Counted from the stretch's first letter, positions 1-5,220 are shown. The stretch: DNA of 48,778 nucleotides from an uncultured Muribaculaceae bacterium (GCA_947179295.1 CAMXAZ010000014.1:1-48778); one strand, 5' to 3'. Translations and numbers: made by a program. Notes: generated by a model from the sequence alone, not told the origin.

Positions 1-183
1 GGGCGTACAGTTGCACCGCAGCCACTTACAAGCGACCGAGAGGGCGCGGGAGAGGTGGACACTGGCCGGAGTTGAATACCGGGCTCCGATTGCGGGACCT
101 GTGAGAATCACGAGGGGCGAGGTTGAAGGTTTGCCCGGAACCTTAAAGAGAATGGCTTGAGAGATTGAATTGCTCATACTCAT
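1..183 (-). CDS. Possible N-terminal part of an unknown element protein, cut by the window edge
   Basis: An open frame runs from an ATG at 183 to the window edge (61 codons, beginning MSMSNSISQAILFK). It follows the inverted-repeat region and lies downstream, on the same strand, of a good promoter at 397-428. The stop of a possible 59-codon ORF (191-370, minus) sits 7 bases upstream, which would fit a small operon running out of the window. No family is recognised. The opposite strand is also open here (2-160), so at most one of the two frames is real. The gene direction of the neighbouring element favours this one slightly. Confidence 0.33.
   Translation of the reverse strand, partial: MSMSNSISQAILFKVPGKPSTSPLVILTGPAIGARYSTPASVHLSRALSVACKWLRCNCTP
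2..160 (+). CDS. Possible C-terminal end of an unknown protein (alternative to the antisense frame)
   Basis: A frame open from the window edge ends with TGA at 158-160 after 52 codons. The peptide is rich in Arg and Glu and ends GLPGTLKRMA, which looks protein-like, but no family is recognised. The 20-base inverted repeat at 176-258 follows its stop and could end transcription. It overlaps the minus-strand frame 1-183 completely. Sequence to the left of the window would decide which is real. Confidence 0.3.
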   Translation, partial: GVQLHRSHLQATERARERWTLAGVEYRAPIAGPVRITRGEVEGLPGTLKRMA

Positions 184-258
184 GATTTGTTTAGCATTTT
201 AAGGCAGGGGTATAAAAAGACGGCTGCCATATCCCGTCGCTAAACAAATCATGAGTAT
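176..258. repeat. Perfect 20-base inverted repeat with 43-base loop
   Basis: Bases 176-195 (ending in TGATTTGTTTAGC) are exactly complementary to 239-258. A third copy of the 16-base core TCATGATTTGTTTAGC lies in direct orientation at 377-392. A second inverted pair, GGCTGCCATATCC at 222-234 and GGATATAGCAGCC at 282-294 (12 of 13 matching), interlocks with the first. The arrangement could form a cruciform or a structured RNA, or be a set of binding or recombination sites. Confidence 0.75.
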
Positions 259-396
259 CTCCGAAGAGCTCTAATGAAAAAGGATATAGCAGCCGCTTTA
301 GCTGTGTATATGTATGGACATAAAAAATGCCCGATAAAATGTCGAGCCTATGACCGTGGCTCTCCGGCATGATGTTTCATGATTTGTTTAGCACTG
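196..396. other. Non-coding or small-ORF region between inverted repeat and promoter
   Basis: No gene is clear here. On the minus strand a 59-codon ORF (370 to 191, beginning MPESHGHRLDIL) would follow the promoter at 397-428 with a leader of about 20 bases. On the plus strand a 32-codon ORF (274-372, beginning MKKDIAAALAVY) exists. Neither resembles a known family, and the region may instead be the structured leader of the gene at 183-1. Confidence 0.3.
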
Positions 397-428
397 CAAA
401 TTTACGACAATAAACTTACACTGCCAAA
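397..428 (-). promoter_or_regulatory. Bacteroidetes-type promoter
   Basis: On the minus strand, TTTG (428-425) and TAAATTTG (404-397) are separated by 20 bases, an excellent match to the Bacteroidetes sigma factor consensus. The spacer ends with TTATTGTCG just before the -7 box. The 11-base string TTATTGTCGTA is shared with the divergent regulator promoter region at 11096-11106, suggesting common control. Confidence 0.65.
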
Positions 429-446
429 TATTGGAGGGAGAAAAAA

Positions 447-1043
447 TCAACCATTCGATTTATTAGCAATCTCGTCAAAATAATCCAACATTATCAATCC
501 TCTTCGGCGAGCCTCGATGGCATTTTTCTCGTCAATCTCGCAGGATTCGGTTTCGACCGGCCCTATGTGGATCCTGGGGATAATCTTTGTGAAATCCGTT
601 GGGGCTCCTATTGGCGGGTAGCAGAAAGAGAGTGCCAGCTGTTGGCCGTCGTGCGTGATGGCGAAGTCACCTTGGGTTATGAAGTCAAGACCGAGAGTTA
701 TGTCGCAGTCGGGGTCGGAATTAGGGGAATCATCTATACCGACATTCAGCAGAATCCGGCATCCCCCAAGAACGATGCATATTTCGGCCTCGGCCATCTT
801 TTTCATTCGGGAGATTCCGAATGGAGTTCTGAACATACGTTCGCCGGAGGGCTTCAACATAAGAAAATCGGCGGCGCGTTTTGAAACGATAGAATTATTG
901 CAGCCCGTATCCCATAGCGCACGGATACGGATAGCGTTCGGATTACCCGTCTCTGGAGAACAAAGCAGGATATCCGACACGATGCGTCCGCGATAAAATG
1001 GAAAACGACCTGTGAAAGCGTATGGAGAAGAGTCGGAGTTCAT
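447..1043 (-). CDS. Retropepsin-like aspartic protease 1
   Basis: A 198-residue protein with the hallmarks of clan AA (retroviral-type) aspartic proteases. The catalytic motif ALWDTGCNNS has Asp-Thr-Gly at residues 45-47, and the second conserved motif ITLGLD is at about 115-120, with hydrophobic residues before Gly. Such single-domain proteases act as dimers, each giving one Asp. There is no signal peptide or membrane segment, so a cytoplasmic location is expected. Its start is ATG at 1043, only 4 bases after a TAACTTTG promoter box, implying a leaderless mRNA. It lies downstream of hicA1-hicB1, separated by a terminator-like hairpin. Two paralogues are at 1883-2332 and 2444-3025. The fold assignment is strong; substrate and role are unknown. 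Confidence 0.85.
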   Translation of the reverse strand: MNSDSSPYAFTGRFPFYRGRIVSDILLCSPETGNPNAIRIRALWDTGCNNSIVSKRAADFLMLKPSGERMFRTPFGISRMKKMAEAEICIVLGGCRILLNVGIDDSPNSDPDCDITLGLDFITQGDFAITHDGQQLALSFCYPPIGAPTDFTKIIPRIHIGPVETESCEIDEKNAIEARRRGLIMLDYFDEIANKSNG

Positions 1044-1047
1044 AGCA

Positions 1048-1055
1048 CAAAGTTA
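1048..1055 (-). promoter_or_regulatory. -7 promoter box for retropepsin 1
   Basis: TAACTTTG on the minus strand, followed by TGCT and the ATG. The same TAACTTTGTGCTATG string occurs at retropepsin 3. No well-placed TTTG is seen at -33 here, so this copy may be weaker or need an activator. Confidence 0.5.
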
Positions 1056-1079
1056 TGTATAAATTTCCAAACGGCAGCA

Positions 1080-1124
1080 TAAAAACACCCCCGCCGTGAT
1101 GGGCGAGGGTGCGGCCAGTGCGAA
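1080..1124 (-). terminator. Repeated terminator hairpin T1, before retropepsin 1
   Basis: On the minus strand, CACCCTCGCC (1111-1102) pairs with GGCGGGGGTG (1095-1086) through ten pairs including one G-U, followed by a run of T. It lies 3' of hicB1 and just upstream of the promoter of retropepsin 1. Nearly the same sequence recurs at 2378-2417 and 3062-3095, each time upstream of a retropepsin gene. Confidence 0.7.
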
Positions 1125-1141
1125 CAATGTTAAGGTGTAAA

Positions 1142-1549
1142 TCAAACAAGCTGTAACTGGCTTAATTCTTTGCCGAAAGCGTGGAGCGCCGTTTGGATCT
1201 TCTCGGTAGTTTTGGGAGATGGAGTACGATAGCCGGAGATATACTGCGACAGCTGAGCGGCAGAAACGCCGGTGAGCTTGGCAAGACCTTTGTAGGAGAT
1301 AAGATCTGCGTAGTAGACGAGGAACGACGGCAAATCGTAAGAGAAAGCAAAATTGACATCCTCAAAAGGCTTTCCTTCTTCGATGAAGAAAGCCTTCATA
1401 TCCTCATACTCAGCTTTGAACTCTGCTATAGCATCATTGGCGGTGGGGCCATCGCCATGAACGCCCCAGCCAAGATGATTGTCATCCGGCATATAGGCTC
1501 CGAAAGTGCCGTCTTTGCCGCGTTCGATAAATACTCTTACTGTCTTCAT
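1142..1549 (-). CDS. hicB: HicB-family antitoxin 1 with C-terminal HTH
   Basis: A 135-residue protein. The N-terminal half (MKTVRVFIERGKDGTFGAY, then GDGPTANDAIAEFKAE) has the strand-helix pattern of HicB domains, which fold like a degraded RNase H and bind the HicA toxin. The C-terminal half (about 80-130, LAKLTGVSAAQLSQYISG) is an XRE/Cro-like helix-turn-helix that would bind the operator in the hicA1 promoter and autoregulate the pair. It follows hicA1 by about 73 bases containing a strong hairpin. The order toxin then antitoxin is usual for hicAB. Retropepsin 1 follows. Family assignment is confident; activity as an antitoxin is inferred from the pairing. Confidence 0.87.
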   Translation of the reverse strand: MKTVRVFIERGKDGTFGAYMPDDNHLGWGVHGDGPTANDAIAEFKAEYEDMKAFFIEEGKPFEDVNFAFSYDLPSFLVYYADLISYKGLAKLTGVSAAQLSQYISGYRTPSPKTTEKIQTALHAFGKELSQLQLV

Positions 1550-1596
1550 ATATTATGCTATATATTTCTTTAACAAATTATATTCTGTTTTGGTTG

Positions 1597-1625
1597 TAAA
1601 GGAGGGGCTTTCGCCCCTTCCTTTA
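1597..1625 (-). promoter_or_regulatory. Hairpin spanning the hicA1 stop and hicA1-hicB1 gap
   Basis: On the minus strand TAAAGGAAGGGGC, loop GAAA, then GCCCCTCCTTTA forms a stable stem with a GNRA-type loop. The hicA1 stop codon TAA (1625-1623) is part of the 5' arm. There is no long T run after it, so it could be an attenuator or an mRNA-processing or stabilising structure that sets the toxin to antitoxin ratio. A comparable GC-rich hairpin sits between hicA2 and hicB2. Confidence 0.6.
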
Positions 1626-1811
1626 TTTGATTCCGGCATCTCGAAGGATTGATTTGAGAGTTCCGGGTTTTACATCTTCCGAACCGTGGTTGCTTGTCTT
1701 GAAGTAATTGCCGGTTATCGGTGAGAACCACAGCGGGTGTCCGCTTCGTTGTCGGCCAGTATCATAACATCCGGCCTTTTTGAGTAGCTTGTGGAGTTCG
1801 TTGTATTTCAT
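1623..1811 (-). CDS. hicA: HicA-family mRNA interferase toxin 1
   Basis: A 62-residue protein, the normal size for HicA (YcfA-like) toxins, which have a double-stranded-RNA-binding fold and cut mRNA. It begins MKYNELHKLLKKAGC and has the conserved core SGHPLWFSPITG with His25, and SNHGSEDVKPGTLKSILRDAG near the C terminus, typical of the family. The start is ATG at 1811. A longer frame to 1865 would run through the promoter and is rejected. It is transcribed from a consensus promoter with a palindromic operator at 1836-1866 and followed by hicB1. Confidence 0.9.
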   Translation of the reverse strand: MKYNELHKLLKKAGCYDTGRQRSGHPLWFSPITGNYFKTSNHGSEDVKPGTLKSILRDAGIK

Positions 1812-1835
1812 TGTTCGCTGTTTTGATTTACACTG

Positions 1836-1866
1836 CAAAGATAATGCTAAATTTTTATTTAGCAAA
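1836..1866 (-). promoter_or_regulatory. hicA1 promoter with palindromic operator
   Basis: TTTG (1866-1863), 19 bases, then TATCTTTG (1843-1836) on the minus strand is a near-perfect promoter. Between the boxes lies the exact palindrome GCTAAAT-4-ATTTAGC (1846-1863), positioned to block RNA polymerase when bound. This is the expected site for HicB1 autorepression. Confidence 0.75.
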
Positions 1867-1882
1867 ATTTTCAGGGATTTTT

Positions 1883-2332
1883 TTAGCGAGCCAAAGACGA
1901 ATAGTCCAACGGCTTATTAAGCGGAGGGAACACGATGGATAAAATCAGCTCTCCCGCCTGGTTGTGGGTCAGAGCAAAATCGTGTAGTGATATAATATCC
2001 ATGCCTATTATGATGTCGTGGCCGTCGAAATGGCCCTCAACTACATTCAGCTTTGGAAGCCCGGCACCATTAGGAAGCATTATGGCTATTTGATAAACCG
2101 GCTTGCGGGAAATACCGTTTGTTGAATGGGAATTTATATGGCGAAATGGGACAAGTCTCATCATTGAGGCTAAATCCATGGAAATCATAGAGCGATTGGC
2201 TCCCGTATCCCATAAGGCATTTACGGTTGTACCGGCATCAGAGCTATTGGTCGGGCGCACGCAGCACTCGGTGATAATCATCTCCGGGTGCGTTCCAAGA
2301 TTCTTCGTGTAGGGGAGAAAGGTAATTTCCAT
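1883..2332 (-). CDS. Retropepsin-like aspartic protease 2
   Basis: A 149-residue clan AA aspartic protease-like protein. The motif ALWDTGANRSM places Asp-Thr-Gly at residues 42-44, and IIIGMD at 107-112 is the second family motif. It ends with LSIVFPPLNKPLDY, similar to the LSFCYPPIGAPTDF of paralogue 1. It is the shortest of the three, lacking the C-terminal tail of about 40 residues. The start is taken as ATG at 2332, since the upstream in-frame TTG at 2338 is less likely. A TAACTTTG box lies 17 bases upstream, and the repeated hairpin T2 lies before that. Its stop is about 20 bases from the hicA1 promoter. Role unknown. Confidence 0.85.
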   Translation of the reverse strand: MEITFLPYTKNLGTHPEMIITECCVRPTNSSDAGTTVNALWDTGANRSMISMDLASMMRLVPFRHINSHSTNGISRKPVYQIAIMLPNGAGLPKLNVVEGHFDGHDIIIGMDIISLHDFALTHNQAGELILSIVFPPLNKPLDYSSLAR

Positions 2333-2349
2333 ATGCAAATAATTATCAG

Positions 2350-2357
2350 CAAAGTTA
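2350..2357 (-). promoter_or_regulatory. -7 promoter box for retropepsin 2
   Basis: TAACTTTG on the minus strand, between hairpin T2 and the ATG at 2332. Unlike the other two copies it leaves a short leader. No clear TTTG is seen at -33. Confidence 0.45.
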
Positions 2358-2377
2358 GCTATTATTCCCTAAAATGA

Positions 2378-2417
2378 CACCCCCCGCCGTGATGGGCGAG
2401 GGTGCGGCCAGTGCGAA
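2378..2417 (-). terminator. Repeated terminator hairpin T2, before retropepsin 2
   Basis: Same hairpin as T1: CACCCTCGCC (2404-2395) opposite GGCGGGGGGTG (2388-2378), here with one extra G. Sequence identity to T1 extends at least to the shared GCGGCCAGTGCGAA at the outer side. It separates retropepsin 3 (ending 2444) from retropepsin 2. Confidence 0.65.
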
Positions 2418-2443
2418 TACGTGCCAAATTTTCGAGGAGAAAA

Positions 2444-3025
2444 TTATTGCTTTCTATCAGCAGGGACGGCACGATTCATGATTTTGACGGCATCGAGTCC
2501 GGAGTATATCTTAAGACGCTCACCGCCGTGGCTCAGTGGTACGATTGAGGCTGGAATAGCTACCGGAGAGGCCGTGAAATCAATGATATCGGTGGCGGGC
2601 ATTGTGAATGACAGAGTGATTCCGGAATCGCCTCCTGTTATAGCCAATGTGCCGCGACGGATTAGATTCAATCCGAGGATGACCGAGTAATCGACACCTC
2701 CGACATAACTGTCGACAACGGCACATTTCACCGTTACGATACCACCGCCGGCAACGAAAGACACGTAGGCGAAACAAGCTAATGAGTCGGCAGAGCCGGT
2801 AAGGCCACGCGCAGAAGGGCCTGGCGCCGTTTCGAGCTGCAAGGCATCTGCCAATTGTTTTGAGATTATACACACTTCGGCGCCGGTATCCCACATTGCA
2901 TGAGCCTCGGCAGCAATCACACCTTTTAGGTTCATGAGCGTGATTGGCGTGTAAAGCTTTGACGGCTCGCCTGATGAATGAGCCGTCAGTGCAAAGCAAG
3001 AATGATTGTCGTTAGTCATATCCAT
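2444..3025 (-). CDS. Retropepsin-like aspartic protease 3
   Basis: A 193-residue clan AA aspartic protease-like protein. AMWDTGAEVC gives Asp-Thr-Gly at residues 46-48, and VILGLN at 115-120 is the second motif, with Asn where the paralogues have Asp. A tail of about 50 residues follows, containing SPVAIPASIVPLSHGG. No signal peptide is present. The ATG at 3025 lies 4 bases after the TAACTTTG of a full promoter, so a leaderless mRNA is expected. It follows hicA2-hicB2 exactly as retropepsin 1 follows hicA1-hicB1. The three proteases differ widely outside the motifs, so they are old duplicates or separately acquired. Substrate unknown. Confidence 0.85.
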   Translation of the reverse strand: MDMTNDNHSCFALTAHSSGEPSKLYTPITLMNLKGVIAAEAHAMWDTGAEVCIISKQLADALQLETAPGPSARGLTGSADSLACFAYVSFVAGGGIVTVKCAVVDSYVGGVDYSVILGLNLIRRGTLAITGGDSGITLSFTMPATDIIDFTASPVAIPASIVPLSHGGERLKIYSGLDAVKIMNRAVPADRKQ

Positions 3026-3029
3026 AGCA

Positions 3030-3062
3030 CAAAGTTAAGCAAATTTACGGAACATAAGCAAA
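3030..3062 (-). promoter_or_regulatory. Promoter of retropepsin 3
   Basis: TTTG (3062-3059), 21 bases, TAACTTTG (3037-3030) on the minus strand. The -33 TTTG overlaps the T run of hairpin T3, so the terminator of the upstream hicAB unit and the promoter of the protease are fused in one compact cassette. Confidence 0.7.
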
Positions 3063-3095
3063 ACACCCCCGCCGTGATCGGCGAGGGTGCGGCCA
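3062..3095 (-). terminator. Repeated terminator hairpin T3, before retropepsin 3
   Basis: CACCCTCGCC (3089-3080) pairs with GGCGGGGGTG (3073-3064) on the minus strand and is followed by TTTT. It differs from T1 in its loop by one base. It sits between the hicB2 stop (3121) and the retropepsin 3 promoter. Confidence 0.72.
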
Positions 3096-3120
3096 CTCTT
3101 TGGCTTGACGTATTGCAAAA

Positions 3121-3519
3121 CTAAACAAGCGACAGAGATGCCAATTCAGATGCGAGGCGGTGTATGCCTGTTTCAATTTTTTCGAGCTGAGCGTCCGAGA
3201 TTGGTGTATCACCTTTCTTGTACTGGCGCATAAGTCCGGGATTGATGCCGAGATAGCGTCCGAGCGCACTTACATTGAACATGGAGTAATATTCAAATAG
3301 CGAAGATATGTCAAAGTGAAATTCGACCTCGGCAGTAAGTTCGGCCGGAACCTTCTGGCCGCGCTCGATGTAATCACTGCTTACCTCCTCAATGGAGTTA
3401 AAGAAATCTTCTTTTGCCTCCTTGACGGTGTCGCCGGTGCCGATGAGAGTGCAGTGTTCTCCATCGGTGTTATATGCGATATATGTACCGTCCGACTGTT
3501 TTTCAATGCTTACTTTCAT
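3121..3519 (-). CDS. hicB: HicB-family antitoxin 2 with C-terminal HTH
   Basis: A 132-residue protein with an N-terminal HicB-type domain (MKVSIEKQSDGTYIAYNTDG, then GTGDTVKEAKEDFFNSIEEV) and a C-terminal helix-turn-helix (VSALGRYLGINPGLMRQYKKG, about 83-105). It ends SELASLSLV, matching the KELSQLQLV end of HicB1, so the two antitoxins are paralogues. It follows hicA2 after 74 bases with a GC-rich hairpin, and is followed by T3 and retropepsin 3. Expected to neutralise HicA2 and repress the operon through the inverted repeats at 3811-3868. Confidence 0.86.
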   Translation of the reverse strand: MKVSIEKQSDGTYIAYNTDGEHCTLIGTGDTVKEAKEDFFNSIEEVSSDYIERGQKVPAELTAEVEFHFDISSLFEYYSMFNVSALGRYLGINPGLMRQYKKGDTPISDAQLEKIETGIHRLASELASLSLV

Positions 3520-3563
3520 ATTAGAGTAGGTGTTATGGATTAATACCTGAGTTTGTTAAATTG

Positions 3564-3593
3564 AGAGGGAGGGGAGCGCCCTCCCCCTCTTGG
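3564..3593 (-). promoter_or_regulatory. GC-rich hairpin between hicA2 and hicB2
   Basis: On the minus strand AGAGGGGGAGGG and CCCCTCCCTCT can pair around a short CGC loop with one bulge. No T run follows. The position matches the hairpin at 1597-1625 in the other hicAB pair although the sequence differs, suggesting a conserved function such as attenuation. Confidence 0.5.
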
Positions 3594-3776
3594 TTAGAAT
3601 CCGATTCGCTTTTTCAGAGCCATCATCAGGCCTTTGCGAACCTCTTGTGAGCCGTGCCGCTCTACTAAGATTTCATCGCCGGTTTCGGCGTTGTAGTAGC
3701 GGTCATGTTTTTTGCCGTGCTTTACAAGTCTGTAACCGTGAGCCTCGGCAATCTTAATGAGTTCTTTCCATTTCAT
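3594..3776 (-). CDS. hicA: HicA-family mRNA interferase toxin 2
   Basis: A 60-residue HicA-like toxin beginning MKWKELIKIAEAHGYRLVKH. The conserved GKKHDRYYNAETG carries the likely catalytic His24, and VERHGSQEVRKGLMMALKK is the usual C-terminal block. The start is ATG at 3776; the longer frame to 3842 overlaps the promoter. It has its own consensus promoter (3805-3835) inside a large inverted repeat. It is distinct in sequence from HicA1 (62 residues), so the two pairs are unlikely to be a recent duplication. Confidence 0.9.
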   Translation of the reverse strand: MKWKELIKIAEAHGYRLVKHGKKHDRYYNAETGDEILVERHGSQEVRKGLMMALKKRIGF

Positions 3777-3804
3777 GTCAAAGAGCTTGTTTAGTTTTGC
3801 ACTA

Positions 3805-3835
3805 CAAAGGTATGACATTTTTGTAATATAACAAA
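3805..3835 (-). promoter_or_regulatory. hicA2 promoter
   Basis: TTTG (3835-3832), 19 bases, TACCTTTG (3812-3805) on the minus strand, an excellent match to consensus. The predicted start point leaves a leader of about 25 bases before ATG 3776. One arm of the inverted repeat 3811-3868 covers the whole spacer. Confidence 0.72.
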
Positions 3836-3868
3836 GTTTCAAGACGAAAATATTACATAAATGTCATA
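3811..3868. repeat. 19-base inverted repeat at hicA2 promoter
   Basis: TATGACATTTTTGTAATAT (3811-3829) and ATATTACATAAATGTCATA (3850-3868) are inverted copies with 18 of 19 bases matching and a 20-base loop. One arm overlaps the hicA2 promoter. Two operators for HicB2, allowing DNA looping, is the simplest reading. As RNA the same sequence forms a long hairpin after the antirepressor stop (3875) and may reduce read-through. Confidence 0.75.
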
Positions 3869-3874
3869 TTTTTT

Positions 3875-4387
3875 TCAGAACAGGCAGGGTTGCGGGTTGA
3901 GCCGCTCTGCCCGGAGCTTGCCGAGGGTTTCCTCGGCTTTCTTGCGTCGGCCTTTAGCCTCCTTCTCGTCAGAGATAGCCGAATTGATCTGTTGCAGCAG
4001 TTCAATTTCGGCGTTGTTGGTCTCGATGGTGCGCCGCATTGAGCCGGTGAAATGCTCATAAAGCACGTCATAGCACTCGCGACGGTAGCGAGTGACCGCC
4101 TCACGAGCTTCCGGGGCGACCTTTCCGGGGTTGATGGTGGCGAGCCAACCGTAGACATCGCGGAGACGAATGCAGTACATCTCGCGCTCCTTTTCATCGG
4201 CGGCAACTGAGGTGATAATCGCCCCAGTTGAAGCGAAAAATTCGTCTTCCTGGAGTTTGGCACGTTGAGCTTTTGCGTCAATGCCGATTGCCTCGCAGAT
4301 TGGTTTGATAGGTACGAAGATTTCTCCGTCACGGTCAACGGTTACGATGTCGACGCCGTTGATTTTGGAGATTAGCTGTTGTGGCAT
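3875..4387 (-). CDS. Phage antirepressor, P22_AR_N type
   Basis: A 170-residue protein. Residues 1-115 match the N-terminal domain of P22-type antirepressors: LISKINGVDIVTVDRDGEIF, VPIKPICEAIGID, then AKLQEDEFFASTGAI and a YCIRLRDVYGWLATINP block. The C-terminal 45 residues are charged and helical (EKEAKGRRKKAEETLGKL), a likely coiled coil for oligomerisation. Such proteins inactivate phage repressors or act as Bro-type DNA binders. It is the last gene of the long minus-strand operon, overlaps the end of the preceding ORF by 16 bases, and is followed by the hicA2 control region. Supports a phage or phage-satellite origin for the element. Confidence 0.82.
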   Translation of the reverse strand: MPQQLISKINGVDIVTVDRDGEIFVPIKPICEAIGIDAKAQRAKLQEDEFFASTGAIITSVAADEKEREMYCIRLRDVYGWLATINPGKVAPEAREAVTRYRRECYDVLYEHFTGSMRRTIETNNAEIELLQQINSAISDEKEAKGRRKKAEETLGKLRAERLNPQPCLF

Positions 4388-4758
4388 ATTCTTGTATTGA
4401 ATTTTGATGAGTATTTCTTACAGGAGAATTGTTTAGGGGAGATGGAACGCTTGGAGAGCTGACATCGGGGCGGGTGGGCTTGATAGTGACAGCAACAGTC
4501 GCAAGCAGGCTGAATCTGGCCGCAAAGGTCTCTCGAAAGTTTGGCTAAATTAGCTTTTAAGGATAGGACTGGCGAGGTAGTCATAGGAGGCGGAGCGAGC
4601 CGAACCTTATCGAACGAGAGAGCGGCTTTTGCGGCCACCTCGCGGAACTCATCGAAAGCCGCGGCTACGGCCTTCAGCTCTGGCGGCATTGAAGCGAGTG
4701 CCAGGGCTGAGGCGTATGCCGAGATATATGATTTGTGATAGTGCTTTGTCCGGATCAT
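4372..4758 (-). CDS. Hypothetical protein of the replication operon
   Basis: A 128-residue frame starting MIRTKHYHKSYISAYASALA. Residues 10-60 are Ala-rich and helical; the C-terminal part is unusual, with a Cys/His cluster (CDCCCHYQ) and many Ser and Lys. It starts 2 bases after the stop of the upstream gene and overlaps the antirepressor start by 16 bases, as expected for a coupled operon. No family is recognised, and the odd composition of its second half leaves some doubt about the true frame. Confidence 0.5.
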   Translation of the reverse strand: MIRTKHYHKSYISAYASALALASMPPELKAVAAAFDEFREVAAKAALSFDKVRLAPPPMTTSPVLSLKANLAKLSRDLCGQIQPACDCCCHYQAHPPRCQLSKRSISPKQFSCKKYSSKFNTRICHNS

Positions 4759-4760
4759 GA

Positions 4761-5201
4761 TTACTTGAGTGGCGCGGGGTTTTCGTCGGCCCAGAATGCA
4801 CCCTTCGAGAATACTGAGAAAAGAACTACGGAGAACATCAAATCGATGCGAGAGGAAGGCTCTGCCTTGCGCTGCATTTCTTCGACCTCTTTACTCATTG
4901 CCGACATCCTTTCTGCTTTTGAGCTGAATTTGGCGGCAGGGTTGTCATCGGCCCACTTAGCTCCGGAGACGAATAGTGTAGCGAAGAGGAGGCCTGACAT
5001 CGGGCTTTTGCGCATGATGTCTTCGGTTTCTTTCAGGACTGCGGCTGCGATTTGAGCTGCACGTGCCTTTTCGTCGATAGTTGGTTCATTTGCCTGTTCA
5101 GAGACGTCTTCAAAGGCAACATCTTCGGCCATGTCATGGAGACGGTTCTTGCGGTCAGAGCGAAAGAACGGCGAGTGGTAGTGGAAGGGATTGGAACACA
5201 T
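4761..5201 (-). CDS. Hypothetical protein, tandem segment pattern
   Basis: A 146-residue protein without recognised family. It holds two similar segments: MSGLLFATLFVSGAKWADDNPAAK (about 67-90) and LMFSVVLFSVFSKGAFWADENPAP (about 121-145), each a hydrophobic stretch followed by WAD(D/E)NPA. The segments could be short membrane or amphipathic helices; the link between them is charged. An internal ATG (MAEDVAFEDV, residue 24) is an alternative start. Located in the minus-strand operon between the small ORF at 5221 and the ORF ending at 4372. Confidence 0.6.
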   Translation of the reverse strand: MCSNPFHYHSPFFRSDRKNRLHDMAEDVAFEDVSEQANEPTIDEKARAAQIAAAVLKETEDIMRKSPMSGLLFATLFVSGAKWADDNPAAKFSSKAERMSAMSKEVEEMQRKAEPSSRIDLMFSVVLFSVFSKGAFWADENPAPLK

Positions 5202-5220
5202 AGTTTTTTTGATTTATCTA

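Noticed and set aside
447-1043. Retroviral or retrotransposon origin of the aspartic proteases
   Set aside because: No reverse transcriptase, integrase or gag-like gene is present; these are bacterial clan AA proteins.
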